The notes under the pieces are model-generated. The model was not told where the DNA came from. It made no database searches and was given only the letters and a program-made list of their open reading frames with translations. This document shows, in pieces, positions 7,794 to 15,978 of a stretch of DNA of 64,000 bases. Position numbers and translations under genes: made by a program. Every line of letters starts with the position of its first letter. Positions within the stretch are counted from its first letter, which is position 1. The DNA is taken from positions 1 to 64,000 of the forward strand of contig NZ_BMQK01000007.1 in assembly GCF_014648075.1 (NCBI RefSeq), given 5' to 3'. Origin of the DNA: Streptomyces ruber. Its GTDB lineage: Bacteria > Actinomycetota > Actinomycetes > Streptomycetales > Streptomycetaceae.

Positions 7794-8612
7794 TCAGCGG
7801 GCGTCTTCGGGGAGCAGCCGGGCGAGGGTGCGCACGGCGCGGTACTGCAGGGTCTTGATGGCGCCTTCGTTCTTGCCCATCACGCGGGCGGTCTCGGCGA
7901 CGGAGAGGCCCTGCAGGAAGCGGAGGGTGACGCACTCCTGCTGCTGGGGGTTGAGGCGCCGGACGGCGTCGAGGAGCGCGGCGTTGGACAGGGACTCCAG
8001 GACGGAGTCCTCGGGGGAGCGCTCGACCTCGTTGGCGTCGAGCATCTCGCCGGTGGTGACCTCGAGCCGGAAGCGGCTGGACTTGAAGTGGTCGGCGACG
8101 AGGTTGCGGGCGATGGTGACCAGCCAGGCGCCGAAGTCGCGCCCCTGCCAGGTGAACGTCCCGATGCGGCGCAGAGCGCGCAGAAAGGTCTCGCTGGTGA
8201 GGTCCTCGGCGGTCGCCTTGCCTCCCACCCGGTAGTAGATGTAGCGGTAGACGGTGTCGCTGTACTGGTCGTACAGCCGCCCGAACGCGTCGGCCTCGCC
8301 GGCCTGGGCGCGCTCGACGAGCTCCATCATCCGCGCGCTGTCACTGTCCGCGGCGGGACGGCGGGCGGTGCCCGCCGAGCCGGGTCGGCCGCGTCTGGTG
8401 ACGTCCCCGGACCGTCGGCCGGCAGTGACGGCGCTGCGCGCAGACCCCTGCTCGATGCCGTCGGCGAGCGCGTAGCACGGGCGGACGGGGGCAGCGGGAA
8501 CGGCGAGCGCGGGGACGGCATACGCGGTGGGGACGAAGTCGCGCAACAGGTCCAGGACCCTTGCGCGCAGCGTAGCCAGGCCCGAGGCGTCAACCCCGAC
8601 GTGTGGGTACAC
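7794..8612 (-). CDS. bldN: ECF-like sigma factor BldN (with pro-sequence)
   Basis: A 272-residue developmental sigma factor. Residues 1-~86 (MYPHVGVDASGLATL, then a hydrophobic VPTAYAVPALAVPAAPVRP stretch and an Arg-rich tail) are the pro-sequence known for BldN, which is cleaved to give the mature factor. Region 2 starts at about residue 94 (MMELVERAQAGEADAFGRLY) with the promoter-melting TAEDLTSETFLRAL segment; region 4 has LNPQQQECVTLRFLQGLSVAE and the MGKNEGAIKTLQYRAV recognition helix. The GTG at 8612 has GGGAG five bases before it and keeps the full pro-sequence. BldN is needed for aerial mycelium genes such as bldM and chaplins. rsbN follows in the same direction. Confidence 0.95.
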   Translation of the reverse strand: MYPHVGVDASGLATLRARVLDLLRDFVPTAYAVPALAVPAAPVRPCYALADGIEQGSARSAVTAGRRSGDVTRRGRPGSAGTARRPAADSDSARMMELVERAQAGEADAFGRLYDQYSDTVYRYIYYRVGGKATAEDLTSETFLRALRRIGTFTWQGRDFGAWLVTIARNLVADHFKSSRFRLEVTTGEMLDANEVERSPEDSVLESLSNAALLDAVRRLNPQQQECVTLRFLQGLSVAETARVMGKNEGAIKTLQYRAVRTLARLLPEDAR

Positions 8613-8976
8613 GGGACTCCCAGAGGCAGAGCTTCCATCACGTGCAGTGCGGGACCTTTCACTCGTCGTAGCGACGGTGGGGTTCCGGTTTGCGTCTGAG
8701 GAGAATAACGCTTCGTGCAGGCCCTGCTACACCCAGTTGCCCAATTCGCCGATTACGTCGCTTCTGTTATCGATCGACGCACGTTCAAGTGCCGGTTGGT
8801 GACTGGCTATTGATCGGATCAGGCCAAGTTGCGCTTCGCTCAGGGCGTGTTGTGCCCGTGTGCGGGAGAGGGTGAGGCGAGGGGCGGAGCGGCGACGCGG
8901 AGCGACGAACGCGCGTCCGGGAGGGCGGGACGTCCCGCCCTCCCGGACGCGCGTGGAAGGGTGCCGGCGCGGGAGG
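8613..8976 (-). other. Upstream region of bldN
   Basis: 364 bp without a gene. The distal part carries the perfect palindrome 8909-8954 that ends the HAD-IB gene. The proximal ~290 bp are noticeably less GC-rich than the coding DNA around (for example 8700-8830) and must hold the bldN promoter and its developmental operator sites. No promoter pair is convincing enough to name. Confidence 0.45.
8909..8954 (-). terminator. Perfect 46-nt palindrome, terminator of HAD-IB gene
   Basis: The two 23-base halves are exact complements with no spacer (left arm ACGCGCGTCCGGGAGGGCGG plus GAC). It lies 23 bp beyond the stop of the HAD-IB phosphatase and before the bldN promoter region, insulating the two genes. 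Confidence 0.8.
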
Positions 8977-9897
8977 TCAGCGGCGGCGGCGGTGCAGGGC
9001 GATCGCCGCGGCCGTGCCGCCCGCCACCGCACCCACCCCGGCCGCCGCGGGCAGGCCGACCTTGGCCGCCTTGCGGGCCGTACGGTAGTCGCGCAGCCGC
9101 CAGTCGTACGCGCGCGCGTGCTTGCGCAGCTTGGCGTCCGGGTTGATCGCGTAGGGGTGCCCCACCAGGGAGAGCATCGGGATGTCGTTGTGCGAGTCGC
9201 TGTACGCCGCGCAGCGCGTCAGGTCCAGGCCCTCCGCCGCCGCCAGCGCGCGCACCGCCTCCGCCTTGGCCGGGCCGTGCAGCGGCTCGCCGACCAGCTT
9301 GCCCGTGTAGACGCCGGCGATCGACTCCGAGACCGTGCCGAGGGCTCCCGTCAGGCCCAGGCGGCGGGCGATCACCGTGGCGACCTCCACGGGCGCCGCC
9401 GTGACGAGCCACACCTTCTGGCCCGCGTCCAGGTGCGCCTGCGCCAGCGCGCGCGTGCCCGGCCAGATGCGCTCGGCCATGTACTCGTCGTAGATCTCCT
9501 CGCCGATGGTCATCAGCTCGGCCACCCGGTGGCCCTTGACGATCGACAGGGCGGAGTCGCGCGCGTCCTGCATGTGCTCGGGGTCCTCGATCCCGGCCAG
9601 CCGGAACCACGCCTGCTGCCAGGCGAACCGGGCGAGGTCGCGGGTCTCGAAGAACTTCCGCTTGTACAGGCCACGGCCGAAGTGGAACAGTGCGGCACCC
9701 TGCATGACGGTGTTGTCGAGGTCGAAGAAGGCGGCGGCCTTGTCGTCACCGTGGACCGGGAACTGCGGCTCGAGGTCGCCGGTGAGTTCATGGTCCTGCG
9801 ATGTTTTGCGTGCTGCCTCCGCCGAGGCCTCGCCTGCCAATACGCTCCGCGCCGTGGCGGAGCGCCTACGAGGGGTGAGCCATCCGAGAGCGGCCAT
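8977..9897 (-). CDS. HAD-IB family phosphatase (SerB/CicA-like), membrane-tailed
   Basis: 306 residues. After a ~50-residue basic N-terminus comes motif I AAFFDLDNTVMQGAALF, a helical cap (FAWQQAWFRLAG), motif II VWLVTAAPVEVATVIARRLG, Lys motif GPAKAEAVRAL, and motif IV CAAYSDSHNDIPMLSLVGHPYAINPD. This is the HAD-IB pattern of phosphoserine phosphatase-like enzymes (SerB1/CicA), which may act on small or lipid phosphates. A Gly/Ala-rich hydrophobic stretch near the C-terminus (LPAAAGVGAVAGGTAAAIAL) followed by HRRRR looks like a tail anchor. The ATG at 9897 is preferred over a start 21 codons upstream. It sits beside bldN in the same order in other streptomycetes. Confidence 0.87.
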   Translation of the reverse strand: MAALGWLTPRRRSATARSVLAGEASAEAARKTSQDHELTGDLEPQFPVHGDDKAAAFFDLDNTVMQGAALFHFGRGLYKRKFFETRDLARFAWQQAWFRLAGIEDPEHMQDARDSALSIVKGHRVAELMTIGEEIYDEYMAERIWPGTRALAQAHLDAGQKVWLVTAAPVEVATVIARRLGLTGALGTVSESIAGVYTGKLVGEPLHGPAKAEAVRALAAAEGLDLTRCAAYSDSHNDIPMLSLVGHPYAINPDAKLRKHARAYDWRLRDYRTARKAAKVGLPAAAGVGAVAGGTAAAIALHRRRR

Positions 9898-10089
9898 GCG
9901 GTGAGCATAGCCAGTCCGTTCAGTGCTTCCGGAGCTGAGAGGTTCGGAGGGTGTGAACACTCCGCGACCGTGTCGTTAAAGCCTTGCGCCGCACGGTGCG
10001 CCGGCGCGCGGACGGAGCAGGCTGCGGGCCCGGCGTGAGCCGGGGCGCGGGGGGTGCCCTGTGGACGGTGCGGCGCGAGAATGGCCGAC

Positions 10090-10431
10090 ATGAGCCCCAT
10101 CTTCCGGCGCGCCGATCGCCGTACCTCGGAGAAAACCGCACCTCAGAGCACTCGCGAGCCGCGTGAGTCACAGCAGGCCCAAGAGGCTGGAGCGCATCAC
10201 CTCGTCACTCTGATCGGCAAGCCCGGGTGCCATCTGTGCGCGGACGCCCAGGCGGTCATCGAAAGGGTGTGCGGGGAGCTCGGGGTCCCCTGGGAGAGCA
10301 AGGACATCACCCAGGACGAGGAGCTGCACCGTGCGTACTGGGAACAGATTCCGGTCGTTCTGGTGAACGGCGCGCAGCACACGTTCTGGCGCGTGAATGA
10401 ACAACGTCTCCGCGCCGCCCTGACCGAGTAG
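10090..10431 (+). CDS. Glutaredoxin-like thioredoxin-fold protein
   Basis: 113 residues with a disordered N-terminal ~35 followed by a glutaredoxin-family domain: VTLIGKPGCHLCADAQAVIE has the CxxC redox pair (Cys-His-Leu-Cys), EQIPVVLVNGAQHTFWRVNEQRL has the cis-Pro strand. It probably reduces or senses disulfides in the cytosol. The ATG at 10090 has GAGA nine bases upstream; an in-frame ATG at 10081 is too close to any ribosome site. It lies immediately upstream of rex, fitting a redox theme, but 280 bp and the Rex operator separate them. Confidence 0.83.
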   Translation: MSPIFRRADRRTSEKTAPQSTREPRESQQAQEAGAHHLVTLIGKPGCHLCADAQAVIERVCGELGVPWESKDITQDEELHRAYWEQIPVVLVNGAQHTFWRVNEQRLRAALTE

Positions 10432-10618
10432 TCCGACTGGCCCGGAAGGTCGCTTAGGATCGATGGTGAATTGATTCCGGGGGCGGGCATCGTTGAGGAG
10501 AGTGTGCGGTTTTGCCCCCAATATCTGAGGAACGGCGGGGCTCGTGCGCCGGTTCCCCGCAGAGGCGCCGGAAGTGCGTGAGCCCGGTCACGTTGGGCGG
10601 GCAAATCGGACACCATCT

Positions 10619-10636
10619 TTGTGCACGCGTTCACAA
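10619..10636 (+). promoter_or_regulatory. Rex operator (ROP)
   Basis: TTGTGCACGCGTTCACAA is a near-perfect inverted repeat of the Rex consensus TTGTGAAnnnnTTCACAA, 77 bp before rex. In Streptomyces Rex binds such a site upstream of its own operon when NAD+ is abundant and leaves when NADH rises under low oxygen. The operon rex-hemACD is thus autoregulated by redox state. Confidence 0.92.
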
Positions 10637-10712
10637 AGACATAGCCTGCTGTCGACGGGGCGGTCTGGGGACGTGTGACCGCCTGCAGCCCCGCTCTACC
10701 CGCAGGAGCACC

Positions 10713-11468
10713 GTGGCAACTGGCCGAACTCACCGACCGGCGACCCGTAGCCGAGGAATTCCCGAGGCCACCGTCGCCCGTCTTCCGCTGTACCTCCGCG
10801 CTCTGACCGCGCTCTCGGAGCGCTCGGTGCCCACCGTCTCCTCCGAGGAGCTGGCGGCCGCGGCCGGGGTGAACTCCGCGAAGCTGCGCAAGGACTTCTC
10901 GTACCTGGGCTCCTACGGGACGCGTGGGGTCGGTTACGACGTCGAGTATCTCGTGTACCAGATCTCCCGTGAACTGGGGCTCACCCAGGACTGGCCGGTT
11001 GTGATCGTCGGTATCGGCAACCTCGGCGCCGCGCTGGCCAACTACGGAGGGTTCGCGTCCCGTGGTTTCCGTGTCGCCGCCCTCATAGACGCCGATCCGG
11101 CGATGGCCGGGAAGCCCGTAGCGGGCATGCCCGTGCAGCACACGGACGACCTGGAATCGATCATCGAGGAGAACGGTGTGTCGATCGGTGTGATCGCCAC
11201 GCCCGCCGGCGCCGCCCAGCAGGTCTGCGACCGGCTCGTGGCCGCCGGGGTCACCTCCATCCTGAACTTCGCGCCGACCGTGCTGTCCGTGCCGGACGGT
11301 GTCGACGTGCGCAAGGTCGACCTCTCCATCGAGCTGCAGATCCTCGCCTTCCACGAGCAGCGCAAGGCCGGCGAGGAGGCCGCGGGCGAGCCCGGCACCG
11401 TGCTGCAGGCGCCCAAGGAGACCGGGAAGGGACCCGACGGGGACGTACCCGCCGTGATGCCCGCATGA
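10713..11468 (+). CDS. rex: Redox-sensing transcriptional repressor Rex
   Basis: 251 residues. The N-terminal winged helix (ATVARLPLYLRALTALSERS, SSEELAAAAGVNSAKLRKDFSYLGSYGTRGVGY) is typical Rex, followed by a Rossmann domain with PVVIVGIGNLGAAL (GxGxxG, NADH binding), IDADPAMAG, and VIATPAGAAQQVCDRLV. The last ~25 residues are variable. The GTG at 10713 has AGGAG five bases upstream. Rex senses the NADH/NAD+ ratio and represses respiratory and haem genes. Its stop overlaps the hemA start (ATGA), so translation is coupled. Confidence 0.96.
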   Translation: MATGRTHRPATRSRGIPEATVARLPLYLRALTALSERSVPTVSSEELAAAAGVNSAKLRKDFSYLGSYGTRGVGYDVEYLVYQISRELGLTQDWPVVIVGIGNLGAALANYGGFASRGFRVAALIDADPAMAGKPVAGMPVQHTDDLESIIEENGVSIGVIATPAGAAQQVCDRLVAAGVTSILNFAPTVLSVPDGVDVRKVDLSIELQILAFHEQRKAGEEAAGEPGTVLQAPKETGKGPDGDVPAVMPA

Positions 11469-13243
11469 GTCTCCTCGTCGTCGGGCTGAGCCACCGCAGC
11501 GCCCCGGTCAGCGTCCTCGAACGGGCCGCGCTGTCCCAGGACGCCCAGGTCAAGCTGCTCCAGGACACGGTCGCCGCCGAGCCGGCCGCCGAGGCCGCCC
11601 TGCTCGCCACCTGCAACCGCATCGAGCTCTACGCCGACGTGGACAAGTTCCACGCCGGTGTCGCCGAGCTGTCCACGCTGCTCGCCCAGCACAGCGGGGT
11701 CGGCCTGGACGAGCTCACCCCCTACCTCTACGTGCACTACGAGGACCGCGCGGTCCACCACCTGTTCTCCGTGGCCTGCGGCCTGGACTCGATGGTGGTC
11801 GGCGAGGGCCAGATCCTCGGCCAGATCAAGGACTCCCTCGCCCGGGCGCAGGACATGCACACGGCGGGCCGGCTGCTGAACGACCTGTTCCAGCAGGGCC
11901 TCAGGGTCGGCAAGCGCGCCCACTCCGAGACCGGCATCGACCGCGCCGGCCAGTCCCTGGTCACCTTCGGCCTGGAGCAGCTCGCGGACGGCGCCGACGT
12001 CGGGACCTGGGCCCGGGGCAAGCGCGCCCTCGTCATCGGCGCGGGCTCCATGTCCTCGCTGGCCGCCGCGACGCTCGCGCGCGCGGGTGTCGCCGAGATC
12101 GTCATCGCCAACCGGACGTACGACCGTGCCGAGCGCCTCGCGCAGATCCTCACCGAAGCGGACGGAACGGACGTCGTCGCCCGCGCGGTCCGCATGGACG
12201 CGATCCACGACGAGCTGACACGTGCCGACGTGGCGGTCTCCTGCACGGGAGCGACGGGCCTGGTCCTGACGGCCGAGGCGGTCGCGGCGGCGGTCGAGGG
12301 CCGCGTCGGTGCGCCGGTCGCCGTCGAGCCGCCCGTCGCCTCCGACCCTGCGTCCGGTCGTACGGGCCGTACGGGCCGTACGGAGCAGTCCGCCGCCGTA
12401 CGGACGACCGCGCGCGAGGAGACGCCGCTGCCGCCCGCCTCCGTCGGGACCGAGGAGGGCTGCCCCCTCGACCTGCCGGCCGCGCAGAGCGGTTTCTCCG
12501 TCCTCGGCGAGGGCGCGGTGGCCGGGATGGACGCGGCCACGCTGGAGCAGCACGCGACCTGGGTCGACAAGGGCAGCACCGTCGACCGGCCGGGGACCCG
12601 TCCCGCGTCCGGTGCCGCCGACGCCGAGCTGATCACCGCGCTCGCCGCGACCGCCTCCGTGACCGGCCGGGTGCCCGAGCGGCGCCGCCCCGAGCCCGCC
12701 CCCGCGGCGCCCCGGCCCGAGCCCGTGCTCGCGCTCCTCGACCTGGCGATGCCCCGTGACATCGACGCGGCCGCGCACCGGCTGACCGGGGTGCGGCTGG
12801 TCGACATCGAGTCGCTGGCGGAGGCCTCCGCCGACGCGCCCATGGCCGCCGACGTGGACCAGGTGCGGCGCATCGTCTCCGACGAGGTCGCCGCCTTCGG
12901 CGCCGCGCTGCGGGCCGCGCACATCACGCCCACCGTCGTGGCGCTGCGCAGCATGGCCGCCGAGGTCGTCGCGAGCGAGATCGCACGCCTCGAGGGCCGG
13001 CTGCCGGGGCTCGACGACAAGCACCGCGGCGAGATCGCGCAGACCGTGAAGCGCGTGGTCGACAAGCTGCTGCACGCGCCGACCGTACGGGTCAAGCAGC
13101 TCGCGGCCGAGCCCGGTGGCGCCGGGTACGCCGACGCGCTGCGGACCCTGTTCGACCTGGATCAGGAGACGGTCGCGGCCGTCTCGCGGGCCGATGAGAC
13201 CGAGAACGACCGAAACGCCAGAACCGAGGGCGAGCAAGCATGA
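11465..13243 (+). CDS. hemA: Glutamyl-tRNA reductase with large internal insertion
   Basis: 592 residues; first committed step of tetrapyrrole synthesis by the C5 route (Glu-tRNA to glutamate-1-semialdehyde). Cys50 in ATCNRIELY is the catalytic thiol; SMVVGEGQILGQIKDSL is the family signature and VIGAGSMSSLAA the NADPH site. Usual enzymes have ~420-450 residues. Here about 140 residues (275-418, nt ~12290-12720) of Pro/Thr/Ala-rich, low-complexity sequence split the NADP domain between VLTAEAVAAAV and LALLDLAMPRDI. It includes a GRTGRTGRT repeat coded by a 9-bp direct repeat (12357-12383). Such an insertion occurs in other streptomycetes. Start and stop overlap rex and hemC by four bases. Confidence 0.95.
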   Translation: MSLLVVGLSHRSAPVSVLERAALSQDAQVKLLQDTVAAEPAAEAALLATCNRIELYADVDKFHAGVAELSTLLAQHSGVGLDELTPYLYVHYEDRAVHHLFSVACGLDSMVVGEGQILGQIKDSLARAQDMHTAGRLLNDLFQQGLRVGKRAHSETGIDRAGQSLVTFGLEQLADGADVGTWARGKRALVIGAGSMSSLAAATLARAGVAEIVIANRTYDRAERLAQILTEADGTDVVARAVRMDAIHDELTRADVAVSCTGATGLVLTAEAVAAAVEGRVGAPVAVEPPVASDPASGRTGRTGRTEQSAAVRTTAREETPLPPASVGTEEGCPLDLPAAQSGFSVLGEGAVAGMDAATLEQHATWVDKGSTVDRPGTRPASGAADAELITALAATASVTGRVPERRRPEPAPAAPRPEPVLALLDLAMPRDIDAAAHRLTGVRLVDIESLAEASADAPMAADVDQVRRIVSDEVAAFGAALRAAHITPTVVALRSMAAEVVASEIARLEGRLPGLDDKHRGEIAQTVKRVVDKLLHAPTVRVKQLAAEPGGAGYADALRTLFDLDQETVAAVSRADETENDRNARTEGEQA

Positions 13244-14241
13244 GTGACCAGCAGGCTTTGAGGCTCGGGACCAGGCGGAGCAAGCTCGCCATGGCGCAGT
13301 CCGGGCAGGTCGCGGAGGCGGTGCGCCGGGTCACCGGACGGCCCGTCGAACTGGTGGAGATCACCACGTACGGCGACACCTCCCGTGAGCACCTCGCGCA
13401 GATCGGCGGCACCGGTGTGTTCGTCACAGCGCTGCGCGACGCGCTGGTGCGCGGTGAGGTCGACTTCGCCGTGCACTCCCTGAAGGACCTGCCCACCGCG
13501 CAGCCCGCCGACCTGGCGCTGGCCGCGGTCCCGGTGCGCGAGGACCCGCGTGACGTGCTCGTCGCCCGCGACGGGCTGCGCTTCGAGGAGCTGCCCGACG
13601 GCGCCCGGGTCGGCACCGGCTCGCCGCGCCGCATGGCCCAGCTCAACGCGTACGCGCGCAGTCACGGCCGCACCATCGAGACGGTGCCGATCCGCGGGAA
13701 CGTCGACACCCGCATCGGATACGTCCGCAAGGGCGAGCTGGACGCCGTCGTGCTCGCCGCCGCCGGGCTGAACCGGATCGGCCGCATCGACGAGGCGACC
13801 GACTTCCTGTCGGTCGACGTGGTTCTGCCCGCCCCCGGCCAGGGGGCCCTCGCGATCGAGTGTGCCGCGCACGACGCGGATCTCGTCGCCGCGCTCGCCG
13901 AGCTCGACGACCCGTACACGCGGGCCGCCGTGACCGCCGAGCGATCCCTTCTCGCCGCCCTGGAGGCAGGCTGCAGCGCACCCGTGGGCGCGCTCGCCGA
14001 CCTTCCCCGAGCTCTCGACCCCGCTCGAGCAGGGGAGGCTCCCATGGCCGACGAGCAGATTGTCAAGGAAATGCGCCTGCGCGGCGTCGTCGGCACGACC
14101 GACGGCTCGACGCTGGTGCAGTTGTCCACCACCGGTCCCGTGCCCGGGACGCACGACCGGGCGATGGCACTCGGACGCGAACTCGCGGCCGAGATGCTCG
14201 CCAAGGGCGCGGCCGGTCTGATGGGGGAGCGAGCACATTGA
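13240..14241 (+). CDS. hemC: Hydroxymethylbilane synthase (porphobilinogen deaminase)
   Basis: 333 residues. It condenses four porphobilinogens to hydroxymethylbilane. Visible are LRLGTRRSKLAMAQSGQVAE, HSLKDLPT with substrate-binding Arg/Asp nearby, GTGSPRRMAQL, IRGNVDTRIGYVRKGELDAVVLAAAGL and the dipyrromethane-cofactor Cys245 in EAGCSAPVGALAD. Ten residues later a block of ~15 residues (about 255-269, PRALDPARAGEAPM) interrupts the conserved C-terminal domain. It is coded by a copy of the short palindromic repeat found elsewhere in the window (14001-14047), inserted in frame. The lid and active site are otherwise complete, so activity is probably kept. It overlaps both neighbours (ATGA; ATTGA). 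Confidence 0.95.
   Translation: MSDQQALRLGTRRSKLAMAQSGQVAEAVRRVTGRPVELVEITTYGDTSREHLAQIGGTGVFVTALRDALVRGEVDFAVHSLKDLPTAQPADLALAAVPVREDPRDVLVARDGLRFEELPDGARVGTGSPRRMAQLNAYARSHGRTIETVPIRGNVDTRIGYVRKGELDAVVLAAAGLNRIGRIDEATDFLSVDVVLPAPGQGALAIECAAHDADLVAALAELDDPYTRAAVTAERSLLAALEAGCSAPVGALADLPRALDPARAGEAPMADEQIVKEMRLRGVVGTTDGSTLVQLSTTGPVPGTHDRAMALGRELAAEMLAKGAAGLMGERAH
14001..14047. repeat. Dispersed short palindromic repeat, copy 1 (inside hemC)
   Basis: CTTCCCCGAGCTCTCGACCC then CGCTCGAGCAGGGGAGGCTCCCATGG. It resembles copy 2 (22925-22973, inverted) and copy 3 (49424-49470): a CTTCCCC(G/C)AGCTC core, CGCT(C/A)AGCAGGG(G) and a GGGACCCCC-like tail. The length is a multiple of three, so hemC stays open. 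Confidence 0.8.
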
Positions 14242-15950
14242 GCCCCACCACCCTTCCCGCCGGTCCGGAACACGGGCACGTCACCTTCCTCGGTGCCGGA
14301 CCCGGGGATCCGGGACTCCTCACCCTGCGCGCCGTCGAGGCGCTGGCCAACGCGGACGTCCTCGTGGGCGAGCACGAAGTGCTCGACGTGGTCCGCGCCC
14401 ATGCCCGGGCAGGCGTTGCCGTCCTTGACACGGACGCCGGGCCGTCCTCGGACGCGTTCCCCGGCACGGGCACGCCGCAGCTCGCGGTAGTCGACGGTTC
14501 GTCAAAAACCGCTGCAGCCCCCGCTGCTGCCAGGGACGCGGCCAATCTTGTCATGGAGGCCGCGCGCGGCGGCAGGCGGGTCGTCCGTGCGGTGACCGGG
14601 GACCCCGGACTCGACACCTACGCGGCCGGCGAGATGCTCGCGTGCGCCGCCGCGGGCGTGCCGTTCGAGGTGGTGCCCGGCATCGCGTCCGCCGTCGGCG
14701 TGCCCGCGTACGCGGGTGTGCCGCTGCGGGACGCGCAGGGCGCGGACGTACGGTTCGTGGACGCCCGTACGGCCTCCGACCGCTGCTGGACCGAGGTCGG
14801 CGTCTCCGACGGCACCGTCGTCGTCTCCACGACGCTGGACTCCGTCGCGGCGGCGGCCGGTGAGCTGGTGTCGGCGGGCCGCAAGCCGGACACCCCGCTC
14901 ACGGTCACGATCGCCGGTACGACGACCCGGCAGCGCACCTGGACCGCGACCCTCGGCAGCATCGCGCAGACGCTGAAGCAGGCGAAGGTGCTGCCCTCGC
15001 CGGACGGCGGGCGCCCGGTGATAGCCGTGGTCGGCGAGCGGTCCTCCGCCGCGCAGCGCGACCAGCTCTCGTGGTTCGAGTCCAAGCCGCTGTTCGGCTG
15101 GAAGGTGCTCGTCCCGCGGACGAAGGAGCAGGCGGCGTCGCTCTCCGACCAGCTGCGGTCCTACGGGGCCGTGCCGCACGAGGTCCCGACCATCGCCGTC
15201 GAGCCTCCGCGCACGCCCCAGCAGATGGAGCGCGCGGTCAAGGGCCTGGTGACGGGCCGCTACGAGTGGATCGCCTTCACCTCGGTGAACGCCGTCAAGG
15301 CCGTACGGGAGAAGTTCGAGGAGTACGGGCTCGACGCGCGCGCCTTCGCGGGCATCAAGGTCGCGGCGGTGGGCGAGCAGACGGCGAAGGCGCTGGTCGC
15401 CTTCGGCGTGAAGCCGGACCTGGTGCCGAGCGGCGAGCAGTCGGCCGCGGGCCTGCTGGAGGACTGGCCGCCGTACGACCCGGTCTTCGACCCGATCGAC
15501 CGGGTGTTCCTGCCGCGCGCCGACATCGCCACGGAGACCCTGGTCGCCGGGCTGATCGAGTTGGGCTGGGAGGTCGACGACGTCACGGCGTACCGCACGG
15601 TGCGCGCGTCGCCGCCGCCGGCCGAGACGCGTGAGGCGATCAAGGGCGGCGGGTTCGACGCGGTGCTGTTCACCTCGTCGAGCACGGTGCGCAACCTGGT
15701 CGGCATCGCGGGCAAGCCGCACAACGTGACGGTGATCGCCTGTATCGGCCCGGCGACGGCCAAGACCGCCGAGGAGCACGGCCTGCGGGTCGACGTCATG
15801 GCTCCGGAGCCGTCGGTGCACAAGCTGGCGGAGGCGCTGGCGGACTTCGGCGCACGCCGGCGCGCGGCCGCGCTGGAGGCCGGGGACCCGGTGACGCGGC
15901 CGAGCGAGCGGCGGCCGGGGGCTCGGCGGAGGCGGACGACGACGACCTGA
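14238..15950 (+). CDS. hemD: Bifunctional uroporphyrinogen-III methyltransferase-like / uroporphyrinogen-III synthase
   Basis: 570 residues. Residues ~10-255 are a tetrapyrrole (SAM) methylase fold: VTFLGAGPGDPGLLTLRAVEAL, FEVVPGIASAVGVPAYAGVPL and a DGTVVVSTT strand. The catalytic GGDPF-type motif is replaced by AVTGDPGLDTYAAGEM, so the methylase half looks diverged. Residues ~275-545 are HemD (VLVPRTKEQAASLSDQLRSYG, WIAFTSVNAVKAV, VAAVGEQTAKAL, DAVLFTSSSTVRNLVG, IACIGPATAKTAEEHGLRVDVMAPEPSVHKL), which closes hydroxymethylbilane to uroporphyrinogen III. The TTG at 14238 has GGGGGAG upstream and overlaps the hemC stop. It is the last gene of the rex operon. Confidence 0.92.
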   Translation: MSPTTLPAGPEHGHVTFLGAGPGDPGLLTLRAVEALANADVLVGEHEVLDVVRAHARAGVAVLDTDAGPSSDAFPGTGTPQLAVVDGSSKTAAAPAAARDAANLVMEAARGGRRVVRAVTGDPGLDTYAAGEMLACAAAGVPFEVVPGIASAVGVPAYAGVPLRDAQGADVRFVDARTASDRCWTEVGVSDGTVVVSTTLDSVAAAAGELVSAGRKPDTPLTVTIAGTTTRQRTWTATLGSIAQTLKQAKVLPSPDGGRPVIAVVGERSSAAQRDQLSWFESKPLFGWKVLVPRTKEQAASLSDQLRSYGAVPHEVPTIAVEPPRTPQQMERAVKGLVTGRYEWIAFTSVNAVKAVREKFEEYGLDARAFAGIKVAAVGEQTAKALVAFGVKPDLVPSGEQSAAGLLEDWPPYDPVFDPIDRVFLPRADIATETLVAGLIELGWEVDDVTAYRTVRASPPPAETREAIKGGGFDAVLFTSSSTVRNLVGIAGKPHNVTVIACIGPATAKTAEEHGLRVDVMAPEPSVHKLAEALADFGARRRAAALEAGDPVTRPSERRPGARRRRTTTT

Positions 15951-15978
15951 TCGGTCCCTCGTACGCTGCCTGGTGGAA

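Noticed and set aside
7571-8699. Plus-strand frames opposite bldN and its flanks
   Set aside because: They have no motifs and contradict the clear BldN sigma regions on the minus strand.
11042-13237. A 731-codon minus-strand frame antisense to rex/hemA
   Set aside because: It overlaps well-identified genes and has the Gly/Arg/His/Val-rich composition of antisense frames.
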